Shown here: in pieces, positions 56,148 through 64,000 of the stretch | How the letters are laid out: each line of letters starts with the position of its first letter | Numbering within the stretch: position 1 is the stretch's first letter | Assembly (NCBI RefSeq): GCF_017354945.1 | Contig: NZ_CP071503.1 | Coordinates: forward strand, 3,162,001 to 3,226,000 | DNA from: Shewanella avicenniae | GTDB taxonomy: Bacteria; Pseudomonadota; Gammaproteobacteria; Enterobacterales; Shewanellaceae | DNA length: 64,000 bases | Direction of reading: 5' to 3' | Translations under genes and position numbers: made by a program | The notes under the pieces: model-generated | The model's database searches: none | The model's input: the letters and a program-made list of their open reading frames with translations, nothing else | What the model was told of the DNA's origin: nothing

Positions 56148-56741
56148 TTAGCACGGTGACGTTTCAGCAAACAAACTCACCTGCGACAGCGGTCTTTGCC
56201 ACAAGGCAATCGCTGGAGCAACATTACGCCAATTAAGTTCAGAACAGCGAAAATCAAGGTAATCGACAATACACTTCAACATGATATGCCGCACGTCAAA
56301 GGGCTCAGCGGTGATTCCGCTTTTGTCTAAATGTTGTAATGCGCGCAAAATCGCCTGCTCATGGCGCATTAACCATTGTTGTGAACCGCAATGCTCTTCG
56401 AATCGCCGAATTTCCATTCGCAATCCAAACGCTGCATCCATAACCCCTTTGAGCAATGAGAACTGTGTCGCCGCTTGCCATTCATTAGCTGCGAAAAACA
56501 ACTTAGTACCGCCCTGCGATAACGTGGCGAGATACCGCAGAATCACTTCGCTGTCATAGATGGCAGCTCCGCCATCAATAATCAAACAAGGCACTTTGGC
56601 CAAAGGATTTGCTTCAAGTAACTCAGCGCCATCTTCAAACGGATCACAGAGTTGTTCATCGATATTGGTAAGATGTAAATAGCGCCATGCCACCCGCACA
56701 GCACGCGCATAGGGAGAGGCAACGGAATAAAGTAGCTTCAT
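56148..56741 (-). CDS. Glutathione S-transferase family protein
   Basis: A 197-residue protein with an N-terminal thioredoxin-like domain and a helical C-terminal domain. The start (LLYSVASPYARAVRVAW) has the SPY(A/V)RxVR pattern of the YibF/omega-like group, followed by NPLAKVPCLIIDGGAAIYDSEVI near residues 45-66, containing the cis-Pro and the Asp-Ser glutathione-binding pair. The substrate is unknown. It is 7 nt after the ferredoxin-NADP reductase gene, so the two are probably co-transcribed. Confidence 0.88.
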   Translation of the reverse strand: MKLLYSVASPYARAVRVAWRYLHLTNIDEQLCDPFEDGAELLEANPLAKVPCLIIDGGAAIYDSEVILRYLATLSQGGTKLFFAANEWQAATQFSLLKGVMDAAFGLRMEIRRFEEHCGSQQWLMRHEQAILRALQHLDKSGITAEPFDVRHIMLKCIVDYLDFRCSELNWRNVAPAIALWQRPLSQVSLFAETSPC

Positions 56742-56747
56742 ATCAGG

Positions 56748-57482
56748 TTACCAGTATTTTTCAGTGGTGATTTGCCCAGGGGCTCGACGCAAATTTTTGC
56801 TAAATCCACGCTCAGTTAATAAGTCATTACATTGTTTGATCATCTCGGGGTTACCGCACAGCATGATTTGACTCTGAGTCGGAGACAATGATAGCCCAAC
56901 GCGCTTTTCCAATTCACCAGTTTCTAATGCCGTGGTAATTCGGCCCGGATAACTTGTCTCATCCGCCTGACGGCTGATGGCCGAAACAAAATGAAAATTT
57001 GGCCGTGCTGCGGCAATCTGAGCTATTTGCTCACGGTAGGCTAGATCTGAGACTTGCCTAACCCCATAAACCAAAACCACTTGGGTAAATCGCTGCCATA
57101 CTTGTGAGCTTTGCAGTATCGAAATAAAAGGGCCAACGCCAGTGCCCGTTGCCAATAACCACAAGTGTTCTCCCTGTGCTGGCAATTCTGACAAAGTTAA
57201 AAACCCTGTAGCGCTAGTGGAGATATCGAGAGCATCGCCAACGTTCAGATGATGAAGGCGCGGAGACAATTGGCCATCAGCGACTTCCATCGCCAAAATC
57301 TCGCTAAAATCAGCCGTTGGGGAGTTCACCAACGAGTAGGCTCGCGCCAATCGACGATCTTCGCTGGGTAAACTTAGCTTAATAAACTGCCCCGCTTCGA
57401 ACGGAATTTTTGCGGCCAATCGCAGACTAAAGAGCCGCTCATTCCAATCGATGCGTGCAATGACATTGGTGCTTTGCCACAT
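56748..57482 (-). CDS. fpr: Ferredoxin/flavodoxin-NADP+ reductase
   Basis: A 244-residue FAD enzyme transferring electrons between NADP(H) and ferredoxin or flavodoxin. The FAD-binding RLARAYSLVNSP is near residue 46, the NADP pyrophosphate motif ATGTGVGPFISIL near 109, and the C-terminal aromatic residue that stacks on FAD is the terminal Trp (ITTEKYW), as in E. coli Fpr. The ATG has a GGAGG ribosome site; a longer frame eight codons upstream is rejected. It is the first gene of an fpr-GST pair. Confidence 0.92.
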   Translation of the reverse strand: MWQSTNVIARIDWNERLFSLRLAAKIPFEAGQFIKLSLPSEDRRLARAYSLVNSPTADFSEILAMEVADGQLSPRLHHLNVGDALDISTSATGFLTLSELPAQGEHLWLLATGTGVGPFISILQSSQVWQRFTQVVLVYGVRQVSDLAYREQIAQIAAARPNFHFVSAISRQADETSYPGRITTALETGELEKRVGLSLSPTQSQIMLCGNPEMIKQCNDLLTERGFSKNLRRAPGQITTEKYW

Positions 57483-57529
57483 AACAATTCCTCCCATCGA
57501 ATACACTCTAGCTTATCCTGCGCTAGATA

Positions 57530-57557
57530 AAATAAAACCCCAACGATGTGGGGTTTT
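57530..57557 (-). terminator. Intrinsic terminator of the DUF5610 gene
   Basis: AAAACCCCA / TGGGGTTTT, a 9-bp stem with a 6-nt loop at 57534-57557, followed on the minus strand by TTTTATTTTAT context. It separates the DUF5610 gene from fpr. Confidence 0.85.
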
Positions 57558-57575
57558 ACGCGAGTTACGAATTTA

Positions 57576-58178
57576 TTATTCAGTGATGTCTGTGGCAGTC
57601 TCGTCTGTGGGCTGCAATAAGTTTTGCTGAAACTTATCTAATCCTTGCTGCACGAAGTCATAGGTCGCGTTGACACCATCAGCAATGTCTCCATCCAACA
57701 CATTGAGCTTATCGAGAATATCGCGCGCCTCGCCAAATCCTTTATCGATAGCGCCGCCAATAATCCCCATAAAGTTACTGAGTTGTTCTTCAAACGATAA
57801 TTGCTGATTTTGCTGCTGATAAACGCTGAAAAACTGAGTCGCAAAATCGACAATTCGGCCGGCAGTAGCCTCTGGACTGTAATCAACATCACTATTCGCT
57901 ATCGTTTGAATGGCATTATCGCCCAGTGCGGGCGCAAGCTCTTCATTTATTGCTTCTAGTGCGGTGCGGTATAGCAACGCTAACGGCTGATTACCGCTGC
58001 TTAACGCGACATCTTCTTGAGCGGCTAAGACAGCGCTGTTCATATAGTCGCGGCTTTGCGCCCGAATACTTTTGCTGCTGGCAACTTCAGACACCGCTTT
58101 GCCATGATTACCATCAACCGTTGCGGATTTGTCTTTCGCTACCTGCGACACTTGATAGCCATGATTCTGGACTTCCAT
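57576..58178 (-). CDS. DUF5610 domain-containing protein
   Basis: A 200-residue, mostly helical soluble protein. The C-terminal half has the DUF5610 pattern: SPEATAGRIVDFATQFFSVY near residue 103, then a conserved GFGEARDILDKLNVL segment near 153. The N-terminal 50 residues look disordered. No signal peptide or membrane helix is present. The family is common in Shewanella, Vibrio and Pseudomonas and has no assigned function. The ATG has a GGAG site 8 nt upstream. Monocistronic with its own terminator. Confidence 0.85.
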   Translation of the reverse strand: MEVQNHGYQVSQVAKDKSATVDGNHGKAVSEVASSKSIRAQSRDYMNSAVLAAQEDVALSSGNQPLALLYRTALEAINEELAPALGDNAIQTIANSDVDYSPEATAGRIVDFATQFFSVYQQQNQQLSFEEQLSNFMGIIGGAIDKGFGEARDILDKLNVLDGDIADGVNATYDFVQQGLDKFQQNLLQPTDETATDITE

Positions 58179-58332
58179 AACCAACACTCCGTTGTGACGA
58201 TACCTAATCTATATCGGCCATTATTTACACAAGTTTAGTCGCTGCTGAATAAATATCCCGTCAAATAATATGGTATACACTAACAATCAAAGCCGGTTGA
58301 ACGACTAACGTCATAATTGTAAGGGAGAATTT

Positions 58333-59823
58333 ATGGCTAACTCTGAATGGTTGTTGTGGCTGCTCGAACTGTTCTCAAGCCTTTTTTTAATTGTTATCGG
58401 CACTGTGGCCTTAATGTTGGTGTATATGTACTTGGTCGATCGCTTTCAGACCAAACAGGCGGTAAGGCACAACTATCCGATTATTGGTCGATTTCGCTAT
58501 TTCTTCGAAAAACAGGGGGAGTTTTTTCGACAGTATTTCTTCGCCATGGATCGTGAAGAATTACCGTTCAATCGTGCAGAGCGAAGTTGGGTCTACCGCG
58601 CAGCGAAGAATGTCGACCGGACCATCGCTTTTGGTTCAACCCGCTCTCTAGAAGCCAACGGCTCAATCATCTTCTTAAACACGGCTTTTCCGGCAATTAG
58701 CGGTGAAAGCGTTGCAGCAACTCCAATGACGATTGGTGAACATTGTCGGCACCCCTATGTCACCGACAAGATTTGCCATATCTCAGCCATGAGTTTTGGC
58801 GCCTTGTCACGCCCGGCGATTACCGCATTATCACATGGTGCTGCGATGGCAGGTTGTTGGCTTAATACCGGTGAAGGTGGCCTTAGCCCTTATCATCTAA
58901 AAGGAGGCTGCGACATTGTGTTTCAGATTGGCACCGCAAAATACGGCGTTCGCAACGATAAAGGGCAGCTGGATTACAGCAAACTCAGACAGCTCGCTGA
59001 AAAGCCACAAATTAGAATGTTTGAAATCAAAATGAGCCAAGGTGCCAAGCCCGGTAAAGGCGGTATATTGCCAGGAATTAAAGTCACCGAAGAGATTGCC
59101 ACGATTCGCGGGATACCTGTTGGACAAGACTCCATCAGCCCGAATGGCCATGTTGAATTTCAATCTGTCGGTGACATTCTCGATATGATCGATAACGTAA
59201 GAAGCGCCACAGGCAAGCCCACAGGGCTCAAATTCGTGTTAGGCGAACAACAATGGTTGGCAGATTTATTGGCGGAAGTTAATCAACGTGGCATAGCAGC
59301 GGCACCAGACTTTATCACCATTGATGGGGCAGAAGGCGGTACAGGCGCAGCACCACAACCGTTAATGGATTATGTAGGATTGCCACTCAAAGAAAGCCTG
59401 CCAATTGTGGTGGCGTTACTGAGACAACATGGATTAAAAAACCGAGTGCGAGTAATTGCCTCAGGCAAGCTGATTACTCCATCTCGCGTTGCCTGGGCGT
59501 TAGCCTTAGGCGCTGATTTTATTGCATCAGCTAGAGGCAACATGTTTGCCTTGGGGTGCATTCAGGCATTGCAATGTAATAAGGACACCTGCCCTACTGG
59601 CATCACCACCCACAACAAAAAATTACAACAAGGATTAGATCCTCGTGATAAATCTGTAAGAGTTGCCAATTACAATCGCATTCTGCATCACGACCTTGGG
59701 ATGTTGGCGCATACTTGCGGCATTAACGATCCCCGAGAATTGTCACCGCGACATATTCGCATTGTGACGGAATCAGGTTTTAGCCAAGCGTTGGACGATA
59801 GTTACCGCCACTTGGAACGTTGA
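58333..59823 (+). CDS. FMN-binding glutamate synthase family protein (membrane-anchored)
   Basis: A 496-residue protein carrying only the FMN-binding synthase domain of GltB. Residues about 8-32 form an N-terminal membrane helix. The domain includes the phosphate-binding GAEGGTGAAPQPLMDYVG near 337 and the 3Fe-4S ligand set CX5CX4CPTGI near 412-427, as in glutamate synthase. It lacks the glutaminase domain and the C-terminal beta-helix. Such proteins are widespread; their substrate is not established, though reduction of 2-oxoglutarate plus ammonia to glutamate is a possibility. It stands alone, with AAGGGAG upstream. Confidence 0.9.
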   Translation: MANSEWLLWLLELFSSLFLIVIGTVALMLVYMYLVDRFQTKQAVRHNYPIIGRFRYFFEKQGEFFRQYFFAMDREELPFNRAERSWVYRAAKNVDRTIAFGSTRSLEANGSIIFLNTAFPAISGESVAATPMTIGEHCRHPYVTDKICHISAMSFGALSRPAITALSHGAAMAGCWLNTGEGGLSPYHLKGGCDIVFQIGTAKYGVRNDKGQLDYSKLRQLAEKPQIRMFEIKMSQGAKPGKGGILPGIKVTEEIATIRGIPVGQDSISPNGHVEFQSVGDILDMIDNVRSATGKPTGLKFVLGEQQWLADLLAEVNQRGIAAAPDFITIDGAEGGTGAAPQPLMDYVGLPLKESLPIVVALLRQHGLKNRVRVIASGKLITPSRVAWALALGADFIASARGNMFALGCIQALQCNKDTCPTGITTHNKKLQQGLDPRDKSVRVANYNRILHHDLGMLAHTCGINDPRELSPRHIRIVTESGFSQALDDSYRHLER

Positions 59824-59929
59824 TCTCGTGTCTGGCGCAAAATTTTAATAAGTTACATTGTGCGCCACATCACACAAATGATAGTATTCGTGGATAAGAT
59901 CAAAGACTTTGATACTGAGAGGAACAAGG

Positions 59930-60145
59930 ATGAAAACGACCTACATGAGCCTGTCGCCCAGCACAGACTTAGTTAAAGAGGCATCCTTCAGCTGCAAAAG
60001 TTGTAGCCGCATGATCGAAATCGAAGGTGAATTGCTGTGCTATCACGGTGGTAAAATCACCAGCCTCAAGCCATTAAATCCGGTCGATGGTTGTAAGAAT
60101 CTGCTGTGTGATGGCTGGGAAAAAGAGCGTAGCTCTGAAGAATAA
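59930..60145 (+). CDS. Small cysteine-rich protein of unknown function
   Basis: A 71-residue protein with five cysteines: a CKSC pair near residue 22, single cysteines near 36, 55 and 60 (LLCYHGG, DGCKNLLCDGW). The arrangement suggests a small metal- or redox-binding fold. There is no signal peptide. A GAGG ribosome site precedes the ATG at MKTTYMSL; a start seven codons upstream lacks one. It lies 106 nt after the glutamate-synthase-like gene. No named family is recognised. Confidence 0.7.
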   Translation: MKTTYMSLSPSTDLVKEASFSCKSCSRMIEIEGELLCYHGGKITSLKPLNPVDGCKNLLCDGWEKERSSEE

Positions 60146-60153
60146 CGGCATTG

Positions 60154-60175
60154 CCATCCGCATTACTGCGGATGG
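60154..60175. repeat. Inverted repeat between convergent small genes
   Basis: CCATCCGC / GCGGATGG, an 8-bp perfect stem with a 6-nt loop. It lies between the stop codons of two convergent genes and overlaps the last codons of the minus-strand one. No T-tract follows on either strand, so it is at best a weak terminator. Confidence 0.5.
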
Positions 60176-60429
60176 TGAGCCAGATTCGTTTTGTTAATTG
60201 ACGCATACAGCGCATCGTAATTTATCCCACCCAATTGCTTCTCTGGCTTCATCGCCAACGTCAGCCCTCTCGTAGTAATAATCAACCCAGCGCGTAATTC
60301 GGTATGAAATTGTGCTAATTGCATTTCATCAATACCGCGTTTAATCAGCGTTGCAGATAGACTGCGCCAGTCGGTGGTAACCTGATGCTGAGTGCCTTCC
60401 AAGCTGACTAACAACGAAATATTTTCCAT
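60163..60429 (-). CDS. Small protein of unknown function
   Basis: An 88-residue soluble protein starting MENISLLVSLEG, with a well-placed GGAGAG ribosome site. The predicted pattern is beta strands followed by a helix (LSATLIKRGIDEMQLAQFHTEL). There are no cysteines, signal peptide or recognisable motif. A start nine codons upstream is possible but has no ribosome site. It is convergent with the 71-residue cysteine-rich gene. I do not recognise the family. Confidence 0.6.
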   Translation of the reverse strand: MENISLLVSLEGTQHQVTTDWRSLSATLIKRGIDEMQLAQFHTELRAGLIITTRGLTLAMKPEKQLGGINYDALYASINKTNLAHHPQ

Positions 60430-60724
60430 ATATTCTCTCCAGGCTATTTTCATCATCTATCCCTAGATACTAGTCAGCACAAGCTGAATCATTACTGAAT
60501 CTAGATCACGATCTTTAACTAACTTAGTTGCATAGTACCTGATAAAAAGCTAATGCGCTTCAATGTAATATCATCTTGCACTTTTTTTCCTTGTGATGAG
60601 ATCCATGAGGTTATCGGCAACCTATTTCTTTGCTAATCTAATTCGCGCAGATAGCAAGGGACTGACGCGAAGAAGATAGGAACCGTTAAGATCTGTATAA
60701 CTAAAGCGAGAACAAGGTCCCGTT

Positions 60725-60910
60725 ATGCCGGATTCAAAAAATAATCGCCCGCCATTGCCGTTGGTACAGACGTGGGTGTGGATGATGGTTGAGTCGAACG
60801 TGCCAGAAATCAGAGAAAAAGGTAAAAATAATCTCATCGCTTGTTTCGGCAGTTTGGCAGAAGCCAATAAATACGTACAACAACAGCTAGAAACGGACAA
60901 AACTTCTTAG
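60725..60910 (+). CDS. Small protein of unknown function
   Basis: A 61-residue protein with a proline-rich start (SKNNRPPLPL), a tryptophan-containing helix (VQTWVWMMVES) and a polar helix (SLAEANKYVQQQLE). The ATG has AAGG about 9 nt upstream and the frame ends just before a strong terminator, which supports expression. The 268 bases upstream are AT-rich and gene-free. There is no membrane helix or known motif. Confidence 0.55.
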   Translation: MPDSKNNRPPLPLVQTWVWMMVESNVPEIREKGKNNLIACFGSLAEANKYVQQQLETDKTS

Positions 60911-60927
60911 GGTTGTATCTGATAGAC

Positions 60928-60965
60928 AAATCCCCACTGAGCAGGAGCTGAGTGGGGATTTTTTT
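60928..60965 (+). terminator. Intrinsic terminator after the 61-residue gene
   Basis: AAATCCCCACT / AGTGGGGATTT, an 11-bp stem with a 12-nt loop, followed by further T (seven in total). It lies 18 nt after the stop codon. On the minus strand the tract TTTGTCT is weaker, but it may also serve the convergent aroG. Confidence 0.88.
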
Positions 60966-60991
60966 AACCCAAAGCATTGGGTGTAGCTGGC

Positions 60992-62053
60992 TTACTTACT
61001 TGAATTACGGCGCGCGATAACCGCTTCATTCAAGGTTGCCAACAAGGTTTCGGTATCATCCCAGCCAATACAGCCATCGGTGATACTTTGGCCATAACAC
61101 AAAGGTTGACCAGGCTTAAGATCTTGACGGCCTTCAACCAAATGACTTTCCACCATTACGCCGAAAATCGCCATTTCACCTTTTGCCATCTGCTGAGCAA
61201 CATCTTCAGCAACCACCAACTGACGTCGATAGTCTTTATTCGAGTTTGCATGGCTAAAATCGACCATGATGTTAGGACGCAAGCCTGACTTTATCAGCTT
61301 GGCTTTAGTATCTTGCACATATTCTTCTTCGTAGTTAGGCGCTGTGCCACCACGCAAAATGATGTGGCAGTCCTGATTACCTTTGGTCGATACAATCGCA
61401 GAATGACCATATTTCGTTACTGAGAGAAAGTAATGTGATGCACTCGCGGCGCCAATGGCATCAATCGCAATCTTGATATTGCCGTCGGTACCATTTTTGA
61501 AACCCACTGGGCAAGACAAGCCGGAGGCCAATTCACGGTGTACTTGTGATTCAGTGGTCCGCGCGCCAATCGCGCCCCAACACATTAAATCAGCCAAATA
61601 CTGCGGCGTGATCATATCCAAGAACTCACCGGCAGTCGGCATACCTGCATCGTTCACCTGCAACAGCAAACTACGCGCTTTGCGTAAGCCATCGTTAATA
61701 TCAAAGCTCTTGTCCATGTACGGGTCATTGATTAACCCCTTCCAACCGACTGTGGTACGCGGTTTTTCGAAGTAAACCCGCATGACAACTTCCAGCTGAT
61801 CTTTGTACTGTTCCCGTAGCACACTTAAACGGCGACCATATTCAATGGCTGACTCAGGGTCATGAATTGAACACGGCCCAATGATCACTAACAGACGATC
61901 ATCAGCCCCCTTCAGAATATTGTGAATACTCTTACGTGAGTTAAACACAGTTTCAGAAGCTGCGGCAGTCGCCGGAAATCTTTCCAGAATGGCTATCGGT
62001 GGTAAGAGTTCTTTTACTTCATTAATTCTTAGATCATCATTCTGGTACGGCAT
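60992..62053 (-). CDS. aroG: 3-deoxy-7-phosphoheptulonate (DAHP) synthase, AroG-like
   Basis: First enzyme of the shikimate pathway, condensing phosphoenolpyruvate and erythrose-4-phosphate. The 353-residue class I enzyme resembles E. coli AroG from the start (YQNDDLRINEVKELLPP) to the end. IGPCSIHDP (metal ligand Cys) is near residue 58, EKPRTTVGWKGLINDP near 96, GARTTESQVHRELASGLS near 163, and DFSHANSNK near 266. Similarity to AroG suggests feedback inhibition by phenylalanine. No TyrR box is apparent upstream. Monocistronic. Confidence 0.93.
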   Translation of the reverse strand: MPYQNDDLRINEVKELLPPIAILERFPATAAASETVFNSRKSIHNILKGADDRLLVIIGPCSIHDPESAIEYGRRLSVLREQYKDQLEVVMRVYFEKPRTTVGWKGLINDPYMDKSFDINDGLRKARSLLLQVNDAGMPTAGEFLDMITPQYLADLMCWGAIGARTTESQVHRELASGLSCPVGFKNGTDGNIKIAIDAIGAASASHYFLSVTKYGHSAIVSTKGNQDCHIILRGGTAPNYEEEYVQDTKAKLIKSGLRPNIMVDFSHANSNKDYRRQLVVAEDVAQQMAKGEMAIFGVMVESHLVEGRQDLKPGQPLCYGQSITDGCIGWDDTETLLATLNEAVIARRNSSK

Positions 62054-62329
62054 GATTTCTACTGGCCTCTAACATTCAACGACACAAAAATTTAAATTTA
62101 TACTTTTAGTAGTTATGTTTCAAATATTGAACAAAGTTTATTAAAACACAGGTAACAGGTATTAATCCACCAATGATTTAGGCTTTTTAGCTAAATAAAT
62201 TCAAGAAATTGTGCATAAAGTAATAACCTGAGTAGCGCCAGATTTAAATCAGGGAAAGCGAAGAAATTAGCCATAAAAAAAACAGGGCTTAAGCGCCCTG
62301 TTTTTCAGCCAAACTTACTGTTTTAGTGA
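62054..62329. other. Intergenic region between amtB and aroG
   Basis: 276 AT-rich bases holding the amtB terminator at 62275-62305 and, by position, the aroG promoter. No ORF or recognisable operator is seen. Confidence 0.35.
62275..62305 (-). terminator. Intrinsic terminator of glnK-amtB
   Basis: AACAGGGC / GCCCTGTT stem with a 6-nt loop; on the minus strand it is followed by a run of T (A8 at 62275-62282). It lies 25 nt after the amtB stop. Confidence 0.9.
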
Positions 62330-63577
62330 TTATGCGTTTTTAACAGTCACGAACTCTGGGTATGCATCAACACCACAGTCGTAGGCATCAACACCGTTGT
62401 ACTCTTCTTCTTCAGAGACACGGATGCCCATAGTCGCTTTCAGGATTGCCCAGATAACCAGTGAAGTACCGAACATCCATGCGAAGATAGTCACAGCACC
62501 CAGTGCTTGTGCACCGAAGGTCGCATCAGCGTTAGATACAGGTACGACCATAACACCGAACAGGCCAGCCACACCGTGTACAGAACATGCACCCACTGGG
62601 TCATCAATCTTCAAGCGGTCGAAACCAACGATTGAGAATACAACCAGCGCACCAGCAACCAGACCAACAATACCCGCCATCACTAATGATGGGCTTGCTG
62701 GGTCAGCAGTGATAGCAACCAGACCAGCCAAAGCACCGTTCAGCACCATAGTCAGGTCAGCCTTGCCCCATACCATCTTACACACGATCAGCGCAGATAC
62801 TGCACCGAATGCCGCAGCAGAGTTGGTGTTCACAAATACTTTTGCTACTGCAGATGCATTTTCAGCATCAGATACCATCAGCTGAGAACCGCCGTTGAAG
62901 CCGAACCAACCGAACCACAGGATAAAGGTACCCAGAGTTGCCAGCGGCAAGTTACAGCCTTGGATTGGGTTAACTTGGCCATTAGGACCGTATTTACCTT
63001 TACGTGGGCCAAGTAACAATACGCCAGCCAGTGCAGCAGAAGCTCCAGCCATGTGCACGATACCACTACCAGCGAAGTCAGAGAAACCAGCTGCAGACAG
63101 GAAGCCTGAGCCCCAAGTCCAGTAACCTTCGATAGGATACAGAACAGCAGTCAATACGACAGAGAAGATCAGGAATGCCCACAACTTCATACGCTCAGCA
63201 ACAGCGCCAGAAACAACTGACATTGCAGTTGCAACGAACACTACTTGGAAGAAGAAGTCTGATTCTAATGCGTGATCAGCACCTTCAGCTTGAGAACCGA
63301 TCAGTGTGCCGAATGAAGGCAACCAGCCACCTTCAGTATTGTCTACATACATAATGTTGTAACCGACCAGCAGGAAGGTCACACAAGCGATTGCATATAG
63401 AACGAAGTTCTTGGTCAGAATTTCGGTGGTATTTTTAGCGCGAACCAAACCAGCTTCGAGCATCGCGAAACCAGCGGCCATCCACATAACAAGAGCTCCA
63501 GACACCAAGAAGTAAAAGGTGTCCAACGCAAAGCGAAGCTCTGTAACGGTAGTCCCCAATTTGGTTAATTCTTCCAT
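62330..63577 (-). CDS. amtB: Ammonium transporter
   Basis: A 415-residue Amt/Rh channel protein with eleven expected membrane helices. The twin-histidine pore motif is visible as GSGIVHMAGA near residue 170 and ACSVHGVAGLFG near 320. The start (MEELTKLG...) lacks the cleaved signal peptide of E. coli AmtB. The last part is a cytoplasmic tail (VSEEEEYNGVDAYDCG), where PII binds. It follows glnK by 20 nt on the same strand, the classical pair in which GlnK blocks the channel when nitrogen is sufficient. Confidence 0.95.
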   Translation of the reverse strand: MEELTKLGTTVTELRFALDTFYFLVSGALVMWMAAGFAMLEAGLVRAKNTTEILTKNFVLYAIACVTFLLVGYNIMYVDNTEGGWLPSFGTLIGSQAEGADHALESDFFFQVVFVATAMSVVSGAVAERMKLWAFLIFSVVLTAVLYPIEGYWTWGSGFLSAAGFSDFAGSGIVHMAGASAALAGVLLLGPRKGKYGPNGQVNPIQGCNLPLATLGTFILWFGWFGFNGGSQLMVSDAENASAVAKVFVNTNSAAAFGAVSALIVCKMVWGKADLTMVLNGALAGLVAITADPASPSLVMAGIVGLVAGALVVFSIVGFDRLKIDDPVGACSVHGVAGLFGVMVVPVSNADATFGAQALGAVTIFAWMFGTSLVIWAILKATMGIRVSEEEEYNGVDAYDCGVDAYPEFVTVKNA

Positions 63578-63597
63578 TGTTATTATCCCCTTTCCCC

Positions 63598-63984
<387 letters not shown>

Positions 63985-64000
63985 TCAAGCATTAGGCCAA

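Noticed and set aside
56127..56161. Hairpin between the convergent small membrane protein and GST genes
   Set aside because: It is imperfect, extends into the GST coding sequence and lacks a T-tract, so I did not list it as a terminator.

Overview
The window reads as a continuous piece of a gammaproteobacterial chromosome, most likely Shewanella or a close relative. This is inferred from gene content and order recalled from Shewanella genomes: proC-yggT-yggU-DUF4426-rdgB-hemW followed by yggN/yggL/trmB/mutY/yggX; a malQ-glgB-glgX-glgP-glgC-glgA operon ending in a GGDEF/EAL gene with an iron alcohol dehydrogenase close by; SapC; large PilZ proteins; and DUF5610. No search was run. Most genes have a moderate, even base composition. 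One pocket (about 9,420-10,910) is visibly AT-rich and does not match its surroundings.

Layout. 1-4,036 (+): proline synthesis (proC), yggT, yggU, DUF4426, rdgB and hemW, packed like an operon. 4,037-12,184: a likely small RNA on the minus strand, a LysR regulator, yggN, the trmB-yggL pair, divergent mutY-yggX, then an AT-rich islet with a frame-broken ORF and an exported coiled-coil protein of unknown function, and an MFS transporter. 12,495-12,652: tRNA-Phe and tRNA-Thr in tandem. 12,791-17,582 (-): SapC, NADH dehydrogenase II, a MATE exporter and a CobW-type GTPase. 17,752-32,986 (-): c-di-GMP sensor enzyme and the glycogen operon. 33,361-38,448: MarR regulator, iron alcohol dehydrogenase, small conserved genes, a DUF2461 protein, an RNA methyltransferase and glnB. 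38,661-44,182: two FimT/GspH pseudopilins, two PilZ proteins and radA. 44,203-52,672: serB/ytjB divergent pair, folA-yjjB-yjjP-cgtA-rpmA-rplU, ispB, mdh and argR. 52,742-64,000: Dyp peroxidase, gamma-glutamyltransferase, GST, ferredoxin-NADP reductase, DUF5610, an FMN-binding glutamate-synthase-like protein, small unknowns, aroG, and glnK-amtB entering at the right edge.

How the genes work together. The glycogen block is a complete set: GlgC makes ADP-glucose, GlgA polymerises it, GlgB branches, GlgP and GlgX degrade and debranch, and MalQ recycles maltodextrins. Its genes overlap by 1-4 nt almost throughout. Nitrogen sensing appears twice, as glnB and as glnK-amtB, both PII proteins having Tyr51 in the uridylylation loop. 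Translation and nucleotide hygiene are represented by rplU/rpmA/cgtA, trmB, the RsmB-like methyltransferase, rdgB, mutY and radA.

Most of the window is ordinary core genome. The parts that deserve attention are the unannotated structured RNA at about 4,079-4,281, the AT-rich islet at 9.4-10.9 kb, several small cysteine-rich proteins of unknown function, and the PilZ/GGDEF-EAL signalling genes. I found no CRISPR array, insertion sequence, prophage or recognisable defence system.
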